From an uncultured Verrucomicrobiota bacterium (lineage in GTDB: Bacteria > Verrucomicrobiota > Verrucomicrobiia > Opitutales > Opitutaceae): DNA of 64,000 nt. Where the stretch lies: NCBI GenBank assembly GCA_913058185.1, contig CAJXQX010000002.1:44728-108727 (forward strand), written 5' to 3'. Below the pieces are notes generated by a model. The model did no database searches. It was not told the DNA's origin and worked only from the letters and a program-made list of their open reading frames with translations. Made by a program: the position numbers and the translations under genes. Below, piece after piece: positions 33,501 through 42,368 of the stretch (positions are counted from its first letter, which is position 1; each line of letters opens with the position of its first letter).

Positions 33501-34214
33501 GATACGGTTGACTTAGAAGCGGAGGGTGTGGAGTTCGAGCTGACCTACAATCCTAACCGGAACTTCCGCCTTTCAGCCAATGTTACCCAGCAGGAATCAC
33601 GGACTTCAAACGTGGCCGCACGAACGACTGTGCTGTGGGATCGCATGCTGGCTATCTACCAGAGCGTCCCCAAAGGACTGACCGCTCGTAGCGGCCGCAA
33701 CAAACTCGCGAATCCGTTGCGAGCCGATAGTCTTACCGCTGGAACGATGTTTTCAGCTTACGTTCTCAACGGTAATAAGGGCCAAGTATTTTTGGCACAA
33801 CAAGCGCTCAGTGGTTCAGACAACCCAGAGGTCCGCGAATACCGCGTCAACGTGCTCGGTAATTACACGTTCACGGAAGGTCGTCTCAAAGGGGTGAAGA
33901 TCGGTGGCGCCTTCCGCTGGCAGGACAAAGCAGCAGCCGGCTATCCCATGACGGTTGATCCCACCTACGGTCTTCCGGTTAAGGATGTCTTTAATCCTTA
34001 TTTTGATGACACCAACAAATTCGTGGATTTCTGGATTGGCTACAAACGCAAGCTGTCCACCCGCGATATCGATTGGAGTATCCAGCTGAATATCCGCAAT
34101 CTATTCGCGGACAAGGATCCTATCCCGGTTCAATTCCAACCCGATGGTTCGGTTGCGCGTGTTGCGCTGCCAGTTCCTCGTCAGATCGCCCTCTCGAATA
34201 CCTTTTCGTTCTAG
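30585..34214 (+). CDS. TonB-dependent outer-membrane receptor (large, no SusD partner) with EF-hand-like loops
   Basis: The ATG at 30585 (MAPLNPKLALPSWQRM) precedes the hydrophobic segment LLLSLPLIPVLLPAQQS; the frame is open further upstream to 30450 but without a signal-like start. The 1209-residue protein has the ELSPFQV box, a plug domain with TLAGGRVNSNLKDVATSVQVV and a beta-barrel ending in RQIALSNTFSF. It is a paralogue of the receptor at 8225-11938. At 33201-33227 and 33276-33311 it encodes DRNRDGILD and DLNGNGYLDSIE, matching canonical calcium-binding loops. It should import glycan fragments for the nearby sulfatases and fucosidase. Two hairpin terminators follow. Confidence 0.93.
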   Translation: MAPLNPKLALPSWQRMALLLSLPLIPVLLPAQQSAADDNVDEETTIELSPFQVDVSEDMGYYSAQTLAGGRVNSNLKDVATSVQVVTEAFLEDIGAAGLDEVLVYTTNTDVAGSLGVYTGAEDTDGGATMSTQGARQDPGNANRVRGLGRATRTANYFETSIPSDTYNSGRIDINRGANSFLFGLGSPGGIINSNPAQASFRNSGRVDVRVTTENFEGNFSTRASLNINRVLVENKLALRFAIMEGDEEYLQQPAMKETSRYYLAAKFKPFTDKNIIIRANYEKGDISAVPVDRLGPLESLSNFITDPLGTQFDTPTGRQSNDPYGNILANNATNGNVGFLGLDANGVPVPNIYNKNIKNRGWTIMFDDTVNADGHPTWATQAGWTNNFIRRGNPFFDPDNNLTGNNQANMIRTIRSSELGGNFIGFTAQGVTNYDVYDFRKNLLTGPLDSYSNDFERYNVTLEAISDQGNFGAEVSINEETWTRDSFVAIGVPEINIDINETLPIGPTSLGSEVNPNYGRLYLGARTASRSDNVDERSSARATAFGKIDFDEKFDDGPLSWLGRHTVTGLYDHNELRQNQTALRQFTLGNDAGFHLGQPNATQFQRQTSTHYYISQAYPSAFTDPNFQVSDFRVTGMNPDINLNYAPGFSIPVSYLSQGNAATDVSRTRPIRDEAPAVGSFSPTWSPTSGALINTLVESYAANLQSFFLKDLLVANLGWREDTVSVIRNASPPKNAEQVPILDPVGFNLNGIAGNSEKSSIFSYGLVAKVPSSFLPEGTSLSFHYGDSSNFVPNPGGFDWDGTAIPSASGKTREVGATISVMDNKLVARLNFYKGSVENEPYLAIDRAYKLITAQNVMSPYRNLFADVDTYDRNRDGILDMIPDPDDPAGLAMINPDLNGNGYLDSIEAADPNFTQNYLALSDLAALEQGFSDLVNPWARDTADLVLTSGADTATGDPVSSVGNGLWFTLGDTVDLEAEGVEFELTYNPNRNFRLSANVTQQESRTSNVAARTTVLWDRMLAIYQSVPKGLTARSGRNKLANPLRADSLTAGTMFSAYVLNGNKGQVFLAQQALSGSDNPEVREYRVNVLGNYTFTEGRLKGVKIGGAFRWQDKAAAGYPMTVDPTYGLPVKDVFNPYFDDTNKFVDFWIGYKRKLSTRDIDWSIQLNIRNLFADKDPIPVQFQPDGSVARVALPVPRQIALSNTFSF

Positions 34215-34226
34215 TGCGATAGATTC

Positions 34227-34264
34227 GTAGAAGTAACGGTGCCCACCGTTACTTCTACTTTTTT
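34227..34264 (+). terminator. Strong Rho-independent terminator after the second receptor gene
   Basis: A perfect 15-base stem GTAGAAGTAACGGTG/CACCGTTACTTCTAC with a two-base centre is followed by six T residues. It lies 12 bases after the receptor stop codon. Confidence 0.92.
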
Positions 34265-34270
34265 CAGTCC

Positions 34271-34305
34271 GAACCCCGGCACACCTCGTGTTCCGGGGTT
34301 CGTTG
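34271..34305 (+). terminator. Second hairpin after the receptor gene
   Basis: GAACCCCGG (34271-34279) pairs with CCGGGGTTC (34293-34301) and is followed by GTTGTTTT. It probably acts as a backup terminator. Confidence 0.6.
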
Positions 34306-34355
34306 TTTTCAAGAACCAAGGTAGGGGACGGCGAAGTCGAACGACCCAATCGTTT

Positions 34356-34470
34356 CTCTTAATCGTTCTCTTTCTCTTTCTCTTTCTCTTTCTCTTTCTC
34401 TTTCTCTGACGGCGCAGAAGCGCCGCCTCATCGGCCCGTGGTTTCCAGAAAGAACGAGAACGATTAAGAG
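34356..34470. repeat. Inverted-repeat element enclosing seven copies of TTCTCT
   Basis: CTCTTAATCGTTCTC (34356-34370) and its exact reverse complement (34456-34470) enclose a pure hexanucleotide tract of 42 bases (34366-34407) and a small hairpin GGCGC-AGAA-GCGCC. The tract is prone to slippage. The perfect flanks suggest a mobile or folded intergenic element rather than chance. Confidence 0.8.
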
Positions 34471-34552
34471 TAGAGCGGGTAGTAAACCGGACGGCTTAAT
34501 GTGGGTCGCGCTTTACGCCCTGATGACCCTGAGTCTCCCCCCCCCTCCGCAT

Positions 34553-35467
34553 TCAGTCACTCAACGACTCCCGTAGTCGCATCGGCGATACGCCGTGCAC
34601 GTTTTTAAATACCCGGGAAAAATGCAGCGGGTCGATGAACCCAATTTTTTCGGCCACCTCTTTCACCAACATATCGGTGCCGATCAAATCCTGCGCCGCT
34701 TGATTCATCTTTTTACGGGTGAGATACTGGTAAGGCGTCACCCCCTGATAGCGACGAAACAATCGATGCAAAGTCGGTAAACTCACGCCGCCCGCCGTCG
34801 CCAAATCACTCAACGAAGCAAAACGGACTGGGTCTTCGTTCACCAACAATTTGCAACGCAGGAACGATTCCTGAAAAGGATCCGGCACACTCCCGATCAT
34901 CAACTGCGCCTGCTCAAGCTTGAGCTGTAATCGGTGAAACGTGTTTAAGCAGAGGGCCTCCGTTTTAGGTCCGTGCTCTTGGCCCTCCCTGATCAATAGA
35001 TCAAATATCTCTCGCAATTGAGCATGCGCGCGAAAGTTCTGACATCGCCCCCACAGATTCACCGGCGACTTAAGCAATTCCTTCGCGCCCCTGCCCGCCA
35101 GACACACAAAATACTTCGTCATCTTCTCTTCCGTCGCCGCCATGTTCACTTGCAACCCCGGTCCATAGGCAAAAACACTGCCCGCACTCAATCGCATGGG
35201 CGCACCTTCTCCCAACCGAAGCTCACCTCGTCCGGTCGCGACAAACTCCAATGTCACAAACGGGTAGGTGCGCCGCTCCACCCGATACTCGCGTGAACAG
35301 TATTCGCGCCCACCCAAAGCAATGGCCAACGGACCTTTGGGCCGTTCCGCCAATTCCAAAAAGAAATAATCACCCGGCACTTTCCCGTGTAGCAATCGGC
35401 GCTCCGAAGGCTTAGAGGGCATCCTAATGATGTTAGTTTTGTCCATGCCAAATGAATCAATGTCCAT
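34553..35467 (-). CDS. AraC-family transcriptional regulator
   Basis: The 304-residue protein has a cupin-like ligand-binding N-terminal half (FVTLEFVATGRGELRLGEG, then LSAGSVFAYGPG) and a C-terminal AraC double helix-turn-helix: SLSDLATAGGVSLPTLHRLFRRY and LIGTDMLVKEVAEKIGFIDP, ending in the signature HFSRVFKNVHGVSPMRLRE. It is divergent from the kinase-mqo-fucP operon, with about 310 bases between, so it likely activates those genes in response to fucose or a related sugar. An ATG at 35446 is an alternative start. The inducer is inferred from context only. Confidence 0.9.
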   Translation of the reverse strand: MDIDSFGMDKTNIIRMPSKPSERRLLHGKVPGDYFFLELAERPKGPLAIALGGREYCSREYRVERRTYPFVTLEFVATGRGELRLGEGAPMRLSAGSVFAYGPGLQVNMAATEEKMTKYFVCLAGRGAKELLKSPVNLWGRCQNFRAHAQLREIFDLLIREGQEHGPKTEALCLNTFHRLQLKLEQAQLMIGSVPDPFQESFLRCKLLVNEDPVRFASLSDLATAGGVSLPTLHRLFRRYQGVTPYQYLTRKKMNQAAQDLIGTDMLVKEVAEKIGFIDPLHFSRVFKNVHGVSPMRLRESLSD

Positions 35468-35780
35468 TTATATGACCGATTTAAACACTATAATGAAGAC
35501 GACCTACCCTCATCGACCTTCAAGGTCTTTATATCCATGCCTCGTCCTCCATTAACAACCCATGTGAGTCGGGCTTTTCAGCCTCCAGTTTAGTGCTTAA
35601 GAATCCAATTTGATCCGCCTCTCCCCAGCTGTAGGACATAGCCCTCTTTCGCTAGGCTCCACTGCCTCTACCGTTCCCGTGCAAAACGGCGAATGAAGCT
35701 CATTCGCTGTCTATGTCATACCTTCATTTCGTTCAGTGAAATGGCAAAAAAATCAAGATTCAGTCCCTCCCTTCTATCTC

Positions 35781-37232
35781 GTGAAATCTTCTGAAAAACT
35801 CCACTGCGCCGCGGTTGATCTCGGCGCGACATCCGGCCGAGTAATCCTCGGCACATGGGATGGCACGGCCCTGATCTCAACCGAGGTGCATCGTTTCCCC
35901 AACACCATCCGCACCCTCGGGAATCACGACTACTGGGACATCGCCGGACTCTGGCACGAAGTCCGCACGGGCCTGCTCAAGGCCGCCGCCAGCCTTCCCG
36001 CTGGTGAGACGCTTGCTTCCGTGGGCGTCGACACCTGGGGCGTGGATCACGTGCTCATCAACGAAGCCGGTCGCCTCGTATATCCAACTCACGCCTACCG
36101 TGACAATCGCACCCAAGCCGGCTTCAAAGCACTCAAAAGCAAGAGCACAGACCACGCCCGGATCTACCGAGCGACCGGCATTCCAGCGGTGTTCTATAAC
36201 ACTTCATTTCAGCTAGCCGAGACCGTGGCTTCGTCTCCCGAAGTCAAAAAACTCACTGCCCACTGCCTCTTCCTGCCCGACTATTTCAACTACCTGCTCT
36301 GCGGTCGCCTCGCCAACGAAGTCTCGATCTCCAGCACCAGCCAATTGCTCGACGTCAACGGCGCCAAATGGTCCGCCACTGCGCTCAAGCACTTCGGCGT
36401 CCCAGCCCATTGGTTCTCCACGCCGATCAACGCATCAACGCGCCTCGGACGTATCTCATCGATCCCGGAGCTGAAGAAAACCAGTGTCGTCGCCGTCCCC
36501 GGCCACGACACGGCCTGTGCCTACGAAGCTCTGCCCTCCAGCGCCGACGATAACGATCTGTTCATCAGTTCCGGCACGTGGTCATTGGTCGGTTGCAAGA
36601 GTCCCACCCCTTTCGTTTCGACCGCCGCGATGAAAGCCGGCATCTGCAATGAGCGCACCGGCGACGGGCGCTTCCGTCCTCTCACCAATCTGATCGGACT
36701 CTGGCTCCTGGAAGGCACCCTGAAGGCCTTTACCGAGCGTCCGACCACCAATCGACAATGGCAGATTCTGATCCGTGCCGCATCGAAGTTACCCGCCCCG
36801 CGCCAACTCCTCGATATCGACGACCCTGCCTTCGCGAATCCTTCGTCCATGAAGAAAGCAATTGACGCGCAATTGCGAAAAAATCGCACCCGTCCGCCGC
36901 AAGATTTGGCCGGCTATGTCCGACTCATCTGTGACTCCCTCGGCCAGGGACATGCTCAGGTGCTCAAAAAATTCACCCGTCTTTCCGGCCGCACCTTTAA
37001 ACGCATCCTCCTGGTCGGAGGCGGAGCCAAAAATCGCCTCCTCTGCCAGGCCACCGCCGACGCCGCCGGCATTCCGGTCGTGGCACTCCAAGTGGAGGGC
37101 AGCGCCCTGGGCAACCTGGGGTCTCAACTGATCGCACTCAAAGCGTTCAAGTCCTTCGCCGATTTCCGCGAAAAGATCATCCACCCTCTGCCTTCTCTTA
37201 CTTTTAAGCCCCGCTCTCCGCGGTCCCACTAA
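35781..37232 (+). CDS. FGGY-family sugar kinase (L-fuculokinase or L-rhamnulokinase)
   Basis: The GTG at 35781 places the family start (LHCAAVDLGATSGRVILG) nine residues in; a GTG at 35736 would add 15. The protein (483 residues) has the FGGY elements VGVDTWGVDHVLI, the phosphate loop SSGTWSLVGC and the nucleotide-binding stretch RILLVGGGAKNRLLCQATAD. It most resembles rhamnulokinases, but such proteins serve as L-fuculose kinases in fucose operons. With FucP and FucI nearby, phosphorylation of L-fuculose to L-fuculose-1-phosphate by ATP in the cytoplasm is most likely. It is the first gene of a kinase-mqo-fucP operon. Confidence 0.85.
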   Translation: MKSSEKLHCAAVDLGATSGRVILGTWDGTALISTEVHRFPNTIRTLGNHDYWDIAGLWHEVRTGLLKAAASLPAGETLASVGVDTWGVDHVLINEAGRLVYPTHAYRDNRTQAGFKALKSKSTDHARIYRATGIPAVFYNTSFQLAETVASSPEVKKLTAHCLFLPDYFNYLLCGRLANEVSISSTSQLLDVNGAKWSATALKHFGVPAHWFSTPINASTRLGRISSIPELKKTSVVAVPGHDTACAYEALPSSADDNDLFISSGTWSLVGCKSPTPFVSTAAMKAGICNERTGDGRFRPLTNLIGLWLLEGTLKAFTERPTTNRQWQILIRAASKLPAPRQLLDIDDPAFANPSSMKKAIDAQLRKNRTRPPQDLAGYVRLICDSLGQGHAQVLKKFTRLSGRTFKRILLVGGGAKNRLLCQATADAAGIPVVALQVEGSALGNLGSQLIALKAFKSFADFREKIIHPLPSLTFKPRSPRSH

Positions 37233-37249
37233 ACGCTGTTTTCTTCGTC

Positions 37250-38761
37250 ATGTCTGAATCCTCTTCACCGACCGAAATCGTCATCATTGGCAGCGGGATC
37301 ATGTCGGCCACGCTCGCGGTGTTGCTCAAACAACTGGATCCCACTAAGCGGATTACGGTCTACGAAGCCGCCGAAGAGCTTTCCCCCGAAGCCTCCCATG
37401 GCTGGCACAACGCAGGCACCGGTCATGCCGGCATTTGCGAACTCAGTGACACGCCCGACCTTGAGACCGACGGCACCGTCGATGTCACCAAGGCGATCGA
37501 TATCTTCGCCGAGTTCGAACAGTCGCTCCAGTTCTGGGCCCACGCCGTGCACTCCGGCATCATCAAGGACCCCGGCACCTTCATCCAACCCGTGCCGCAC
37601 GTGAGTTTCGTGCGGACCGCCGAACAGGTCGCCTACCTCAAAGCGCGCTACGAAGGGCTCGCCGCTCACCACTTTTTCTCATCGATGGCCTTCTCGACGG
37701 ATCGCTCGAAGATCGATGCCTGGGCTCCCCTGCTGACCGAGTCCCGCGACGACGAACCTATCGGCGCCACCCACATGACCGGCGGCACCGACGTTAATTT
37801 CGGCTCCCTCTCGCGTCAGTTACTCGACTGGCTTGGGCGGCAAGACGGCTGCTCGGTGAAGACCAGTCATCGTGTCACCGATTTAAAACGCCGCCCCAAC
37901 GGCGGCTGGAACGTCACCACGCGTAACTCCATTTCCAAGCAACGGTCATCCCGAGCCGCGTCGTTCGTTTTTGTCGGCGCCGGCGGCGGCAGTATCTTAC
38001 TCCTGCAAAAAGCCGGACTTCCTGAAGCCAGCGGCTTGGGTGGATTTCCCATCGGAGGCCAGTGGCTGGTTTGTGATAATCCCAAAGTTACCGATCGCCA
38101 CCAAGCCAAAGTTTACGGCCAAGCCCTCGGCGCCGCGCCTACCATGGCCGTGCCGCATCTGGATACGCGCATCATCGACGGCCAACGGAAACTCCTTTTT
38201 GGCCCCTTCGCCGCCTGGACGACCAAATTCCTCCACCAAGAAGGGCGCTGGACCGATCTCCCCGCCTCCATCAAACCGCACAACCTGGGCACGCTGCTCA
38301 AGATCGGCGCGACCAATCTCGATCTTATTCGATATCTGCTCCAACAAGGCACCCAAAGTATGGCAGCCCGCATGCGCGTCCTGCAGGAGTTTTACCCTGG
38401 CGCGAAACAAGAGGACTGGAAGCTGATCGATGCCGGCATTCGGGTGCAGGCCATCAAGAAAACCGATGGCGAAGCCGGTATCGTGCACTACGGCACGGAA
38501 GTATTGACGAGTGCCGATCGCAGTATGTCAGCGCTGCTCGGGGCCTCCCCCGGCGCGTCGACCTCCGTCCACATCATCCTCGAAGTCATTCGCACTAGTT
38601 TCCCTCAATTGCTAAAGGGCGACGCCGGCTTGGCTCGCATCCAATCCATCATTCCTACTTACGGAATCGATCTGGTGGCCCCCTCCCAATCGGATCGTTT
38701 CAGTGCCCTCGCCGCCCCCGCCCGCGATGCCCTGGGGCTCACCCCGACTCAGTCGGCCTAG
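37250..38761 (+). CDS. mqo: Malate:quinone oxidoreductase
   Basis: The 503-residue protein starts with an FAD-binding motif EIVIIGSGIMSATLAVLL and has the Mqo signature around HGWHNAGTGHAGICELSDTP, plus GGTDVNFGSLSRQLL and SFVFVGAGGGSILLLQKAGLP. It oxidises L-malate to oxaloacetate at the membrane and passes electrons to quinone without NAD. It is 17 bases after the kinase gene and 66 bases before fucP, so it belongs to the fucose operon rather than to a citrate-cycle cluster. A malate dehydrogenase ends the microcompartment operon on the opposite strand, which suggests that the two act as a pair (see findings). Confidence 0.93.
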   Translation: MSESSSPTEIVIIGSGIMSATLAVLLKQLDPTKRITVYEAAEELSPEASHGWHNAGTGHAGICELSDTPDLETDGTVDVTKAIDIFAEFEQSLQFWAHAVHSGIIKDPGTFIQPVPHVSFVRTAEQVAYLKARYEGLAAHHFFSSMAFSTDRSKIDAWAPLLTESRDDEPIGATHMTGGTDVNFGSLSRQLLDWLGRQDGCSVKTSHRVTDLKRRPNGGWNVTTRNSISKQRSSRAASFVFVGAGGGSILLLQKAGLPEASGLGGFPIGGQWLVCDNPKVTDRHQAKVYGQALGAAPTMAVPHLDTRIIDGQRKLLFGPFAAWTTKFLHQEGRWTDLPASIKPHNLGTLLKIGATNLDLIRYLLQQGTQSMAARMRVLQEFYPGAKQEDWKLIDAGIRVQAIKKTDGEAGIVHYGTEVLTSADRSMSALLGASPGASTSVHIILEVIRTSFPQLLKGDAGLARIQSIIPTYGIDLVAPSQSDRFSALAAPARDALGLTPTQSA

Positions 38762-38827
38762 GCCTCTCAATCAGCTCCCGCGCGCGCGTATCCACTTTAC
38801 GAATCCACTCATCCCTCAAAAAACAAC

Positions 38828-40150
38828 ATGTCCGAACAACCCATCACTACCCCATCGACGTCTCAACCCGTCATCCCTCGCAAATACCTTTTTGCCTTTA
38901 TCATAGTCACGTCCCTTTTCGCGCTCTGGGGATTCGCCAACGACATCACCAATCCGATGGTGGCGGCGTTTAAGAACATTCTGCTGATCTCCAACTTTGA
39001 GAGTTCGTTGGTGCAGGCCGCCTTCTACGGCGGGTATTGCTTCATGGCAATTCCGGCTGCGTTGTTCATCACTCGTTTCAGTTACAAGGCCGGTTTGCTG
39101 ATGGGTTTGGCATTGTATGCCGCGGGCTGCCTCCTGTTTGTGCCGGCTGGTGGCATGATGGCGTTTTGGTTATTTCTCGTCGCGTATTTTGTCATGACCT
39201 GCGGCCTCTCGTTTTTGGAAACGAGTGCTAATCCCTACATCCTTTCCATGGGCGATCCGTCCACCTCCACGCGGCGACTAAACTTTGCGCAGGCGTTTAA
39301 TCCGTTGGGTTCGATCACCGGCATGTTGATCGCCCGCAATCTTATCCTCGCAAAAATTGACAGCACTTCGGAGGCAGACCGTCGCGTGCTGAGCGAGGAA
39401 AACCCGGAGGCTTTTGCGGCGATCCAACAATCGGATCTGGATATCATCGTAGGGCCCTACGTGGTGCTCGGAGTGGTGGTGCTCGCGATTCTAATCGTGT
39501 TTGCCTTAGTGAAGCTGCCGGGAACCTCATCGGGAGATATCAAGACCGCCGTGATGCCGACAATTAAGCGTCTCATCGCTCGGCCCCACTTTGTGTGGGG
39601 CGTCGTGGCTCAGGCGTTTTATGTCGGTGCGCAGATCATGTGTTGGACGTTTGTGATCCAGTATGGGATGAACGAATTGAACATGACCGCCGCATCGGCG
39701 CAGAGCTACAATATCTGGGCGATGGGCATCTTCGTTTCGTCCCGCTTCATCTGCACCTACCTCTTGAAGTTTTTCAATCCTGGTTCGCTGCTCTCGGGCC
39801 TGGCCATCGGTGGCGGCGTGCTGACACTCGGGGCTATTTTCCTCACCGGCATGCCGGGGCTGTATGCCTTGATCGGCGTTTCGGCCTGTATGTCGCTCAT
39901 GTTCCCCACGATCTACGGAATTGCCCTCGAAGGCACCGGCGAAGACGCGAAGTTCGGTTCCGCGGGCTTGATTCTCGCCATCGGTGGCGGCTGCCTCATG
40001 CCGCCGATGCAGGCAGCGATCATGGATATGGACGCGTTTTCATTCGGCTCGTTCGTGCTCTCCAGCACGCGGATCTCGTTCGCGCTCCCACTCATCTGCT
40101 TCATCGCGATCGCCACCTACGGATTCTTCAACCGTCCCCGCCGCGCCTAA
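38828..40150 (+). CDS. fucP: L-fucose:proton symporter
   Basis: This 440-residue major facilitator has about 12 membrane helices. Family hallmarks are FALWGFANDITNPMV, LVQAAFYGGYCFMAIPAALF, the TCGLSFLETSANPYIL segment and FAQAFNPLGSITG in the N-terminal half, as in FucP/GluP transporters. It should import L-fucose with a proton across the inner membrane. It is the last gene of the kinase-mqo-fucP operon and is followed by a clear terminator. The sugar assignment rests on strong FucP resemblance and on the neighbouring isomerase and microcompartment. Confidence 0.93.
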   Translation: MSEQPITTPSTSQPVIPRKYLFAFIIVTSLFALWGFANDITNPMVAAFKNILLISNFESSLVQAAFYGGYCFMAIPAALFITRFSYKAGLLMGLALYAAGCLLFVPAGGMMAFWLFLVAYFVMTCGLSFLETSANPYILSMGDPSTSTRRLNFAQAFNPLGSITGMLIARNLILAKIDSTSEADRRVLSEENPEAFAAIQQSDLDIIVGPYVVLGVVVLAILIVFALVKLPGTSSGDIKTAVMPTIKRLIARPHFVWGVVAQAFYVGAQIMCWTFVIQYGMNELNMTAASAQSYNIWAMGIFVSSRFICTYLLKFFNPGSLLSGLAIGGGVLTLGAIFLTGMPGLYALIGVSACMSLMFPTIYGIALEGTGEDAKFGSAGLILAIGGGCLMPPMQAAIMDMDAFSFGSFVLSSTRISFALPLICFIAIATYGFFNRPRRA

Positions 40151-40183
40151 GCCGGAGTTTCCCTCAACTATCCAAATAGAAAG

Positions 40184-40207
40184 GGGTCTCGAAAAGGAGA
40201 CCCTTTT
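40184..40207 (+). terminator. Rho-independent terminator after fucP
   Basis: GGGTCTC (40184-40190) pairs with GAGACCC (40197-40203), with loop GAAAAG and a following TTTTATT. It closes the plus-strand fucose operon, 33 bases after the stop codon. Confidence 0.9.
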
Positions 40208-40562
40208 ATTGTGCCCAACCAACCGGTCCATCATCGAACGGCGCGTGAAACCTAAGACGCCCCCTAAGGCGTGTCTGGAAAAGCGTTAAAGCATACAGGG
40301 GAAGTCTGGCGGCATGGACCAAACGAAGCCGATCCCTTCTTCAGAAACCACCCAAGAGGGACGACCTTCGTGTTCGTCGGCGCATTGTGAATAAAATTGA
40401 GCTAGCCTGGCCTGTGAGGCGGGCGTGCTCGCCGAGCGCGCCGTTCCGTTAGCTCAAATATACTCTGGTTCACGTGGCCTCCGAACTATCAGAAACCAAT
40501 TCGGCCCAGGAACGATTGATCGTGGGCCGAGTCGTTAAAAACCGGAAGTGCGCCGGCCGCAA
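40208..40562. other. Convergent intergenic region with a degenerate palindromic repeat
   Basis: No gene is seen. At 40356-40383 the text GAGGGACGACCTTCGTGTTC and the following CGTCGGCGC match the reverse complement of the left arm of the 83-base repeats near 20.3-20.7 kb at about 24 of 29 positions. The rest shows nothing recognisable. Confidence 0.55.
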
Positions 40563-42368
40563 CTAGTCGTAGAGCGGACCGTAGGTTTGGCAGGCCCGAT
40601 AGTCGGCGCCTTCCAAGTCCGCCGTGCCAAAGGCACGCCAGGAACTGGGTCGAAACATCCGATCCTCGGATACATTGTGCATGTAGACCGGTATGCGCAG
40701 CATCGCCGCCAACGTGATGTAAAGATGCCCCACATGCCCACAGGTGAGCACACAGTGGTTGGCGCCCCAGTTGTTCATCACTTCGTAGGCCGAGCGGAAG
40801 GCGCCCTCCCCGGTCAAAGTCGGAGCGAACCAGGTCGTGGGCCAAGTCGGATTGGTGCGCTGATCAAGGGCATCATGCACCTTGTCCGGCAAGTCCACGG
40901 TGTAACCTTCGGCGATCTGCAACGCCGGACCCAGCCCATCGACCAGATTGAGTCGAATCATGGTGGACGCCATGCCCCCACGAGTCTTGAAGCGCGTGCT
41001 CCAGCCACCGCCCGGGAAGTATTCGGTGATACTGGGGTGCCAGGTGGTCGCGGCGAGGCAGGCCTGAGTTTCCTCATCACTGATCTCCCAATATGGCTTC
41101 ATCGTGGGACCGCCGTTGGCGTCACTTTGCTGGCCGGTGCCATCCAACGCTGCGGGGCCGGAATTAATTAAATGCAGGAGGCCGTCACCCTCAAATTCGT
41201 TGGTCAGCGTGGCCCCACTGACCTTCTCGATGGCGGACTTGCTCCAATAGGTGCGTAGATCCGCGAAGATTTGGGCCGAGCCCGTGAGCAGGTGACCAAA
41301 CAGCATGCCCGCGCCATTGAGGGCATCGTTTTCTGTCGCGACAATGTAGGGCGGCCGCTTTCCGTTCCAGTCGAAGGAGGTGCTGAGAATGGCCTCGAGA
41401 AAATCGCCGTTCGGGAAATGATCGGTCCACTGCCGCTGGCCTTGAAAACCGGCAGCGATCGCATTGTGTCCGTGGGCTTGTTCACCGAGCCCCATCTCAG
41501 CCAGCTTCGGATTGCCCACCATCAGGTCGCGGGCAATGAGGGCCATCTTGATCGAAACATCCCATTCCGCGTCCAATTCCTCCCGGCTGCGCTGTTGGGA
41601 TTCCTCATTGTGGTCCGCCCCTTCCGGGCAATTTTCCAGCACCCACTTCTTGGCCCGGGCCAGTTCGTCGGCATCAAACTGCGACTTGTTAATACGACCG
41701 ACAAATTCGGTGAGGTCGATGGTCTCGACCCGCATGCCCAGATACTTCTCCCACATGTCGGAATCCACCATCGATCCCGCGATGCCCATGGACACACCGC
41801 CCATGGAAAGATAGGAGCGGCCGCGCATCAGTCCCACTGCCATCCCGCAGCGGGCGAAGTTCAGGAGCTTGTCCATCACGTCCGCCGGAATCTCGGTTGT
41901 GCCGGCTGGTTGCACGTCCTGGCCGTAGATGCCGAAGGCGGGCAGGCCTTTTTGAGTATGCCCCGCCAGCGCCGCCGCCAGATACACCGCGCCAGGACGC
42001 TCGGTGCCATTGAAACCCCACACGGCTTTGATGGTGTGTGGATCCATGTCCATCGTCTCCGAGCCGTAGCACCAGCAGGGAGTTACGGTGAGTGTGACAG
42101 TCACCCCCGCAGCGCGAAACTTCTCCGCCGCGGCTGACGCTTCGGCGACACCGCCAATACAGGTGTCGGCGATCACGCACTCGACCGGTTGTCCATTGGG
42201 ATAACGGATCTCGCGGGCCAACAAATCGGCGACCGACCGCGCTTGGGCCATCGTGATGTCCTCGAGGGATTCCCTCACTCCGCCGAGACGTCCATCGATG
42301 GTCGGGCGAATGCCAATTTTAGGGAGGGCGGTGGCCCAAGGGCTGAGGGGAGCGTTGGGGTCTTTCAT
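40563..42368 (-). CDS. fucI: L-fucose isomerase
   Basis: The 601-residue protein matches FucI along its length: [22 protein letters not shown] at the start, [48 protein letters not shown] and the C-terminal [19 protein letters not shown]. The manganese-binding acids are probably the Glu in ATENDALNG and the Asp in IFADLRTYW, with His from the GANHC segment. It converts L-fucose to L-fuculose in the cytoplasm. It converges on fucP and is transcribed in the same direction as the microcompartment operon that lies upstream. Confidence 0.96.
   Translation of the reverse strand: MKDPNAPLSPWATALPKIGIRPTIDGRLGGVRESLEDITMAQARSVADLLAREIRYPNGQPVECVIADTCIGGVAEASAAAEKFRAAGVTVTLTVTPCWCYGSETMDMDPHTIKAVWGFNGTERPGAVYLAAALAGHTQKGLPAFGIYGQDVQPAGTTEIPADVMDKLLNFARCGMAVGLMRGRSYLSMGGVSMGIAGSMVDSDMWEKYLGMRVETIDLTEFVGRINKSQFDADELARAKKWVLENCPEGADHNEESQQRSREELDAEWDVSIKMALIARDLMVGNPKLAEMGLGEQAHGHNAIAAGFQGQRQWTDHFPNGDFLEAILSTSFDWNGKRPPYIVATENDALNGAGMLFGHLLTGSAQIFADLRTYWSKSAIEKVSGATLTNEFEGDGLLHLINSGPAALDGTGQQSDANGGPTMKPYWEISDEETQACLAATTWHPSITEYFPGGGWSTRFKTRGGMASTMIRLNLVDGLGPALQIAEGYTVDLPDKVHDALDQRTNPTWPTTWFAPTLTGEGAFRSAYEVMNNWGANHCVLTCGHVGHLYITLAAMLRIPVYMHNVSEDRMFRPSSWRAFGTADLEGADYRACQTYGPLYD

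Larger units (their letters stand above)
34215..34552. other. Intergenic region with two terminators and an inverted-repeat element holding a hexanucleotide tract
   Basis: No gene is seen. It contains the terminators at 34227-34264 and 34271-34305, the microsatellite element 34356-34470, and a relic of the REP-like text at 34501-34520 (GTGGGTCGCGCTTTACGCCC). Confidence 0.7.

Noticed and set aside
34366..34407. Hexanucleotide tract considered as a CRISPR array
   Set aside because: Units are contiguous without spacers; it is a simple sequence repeat.
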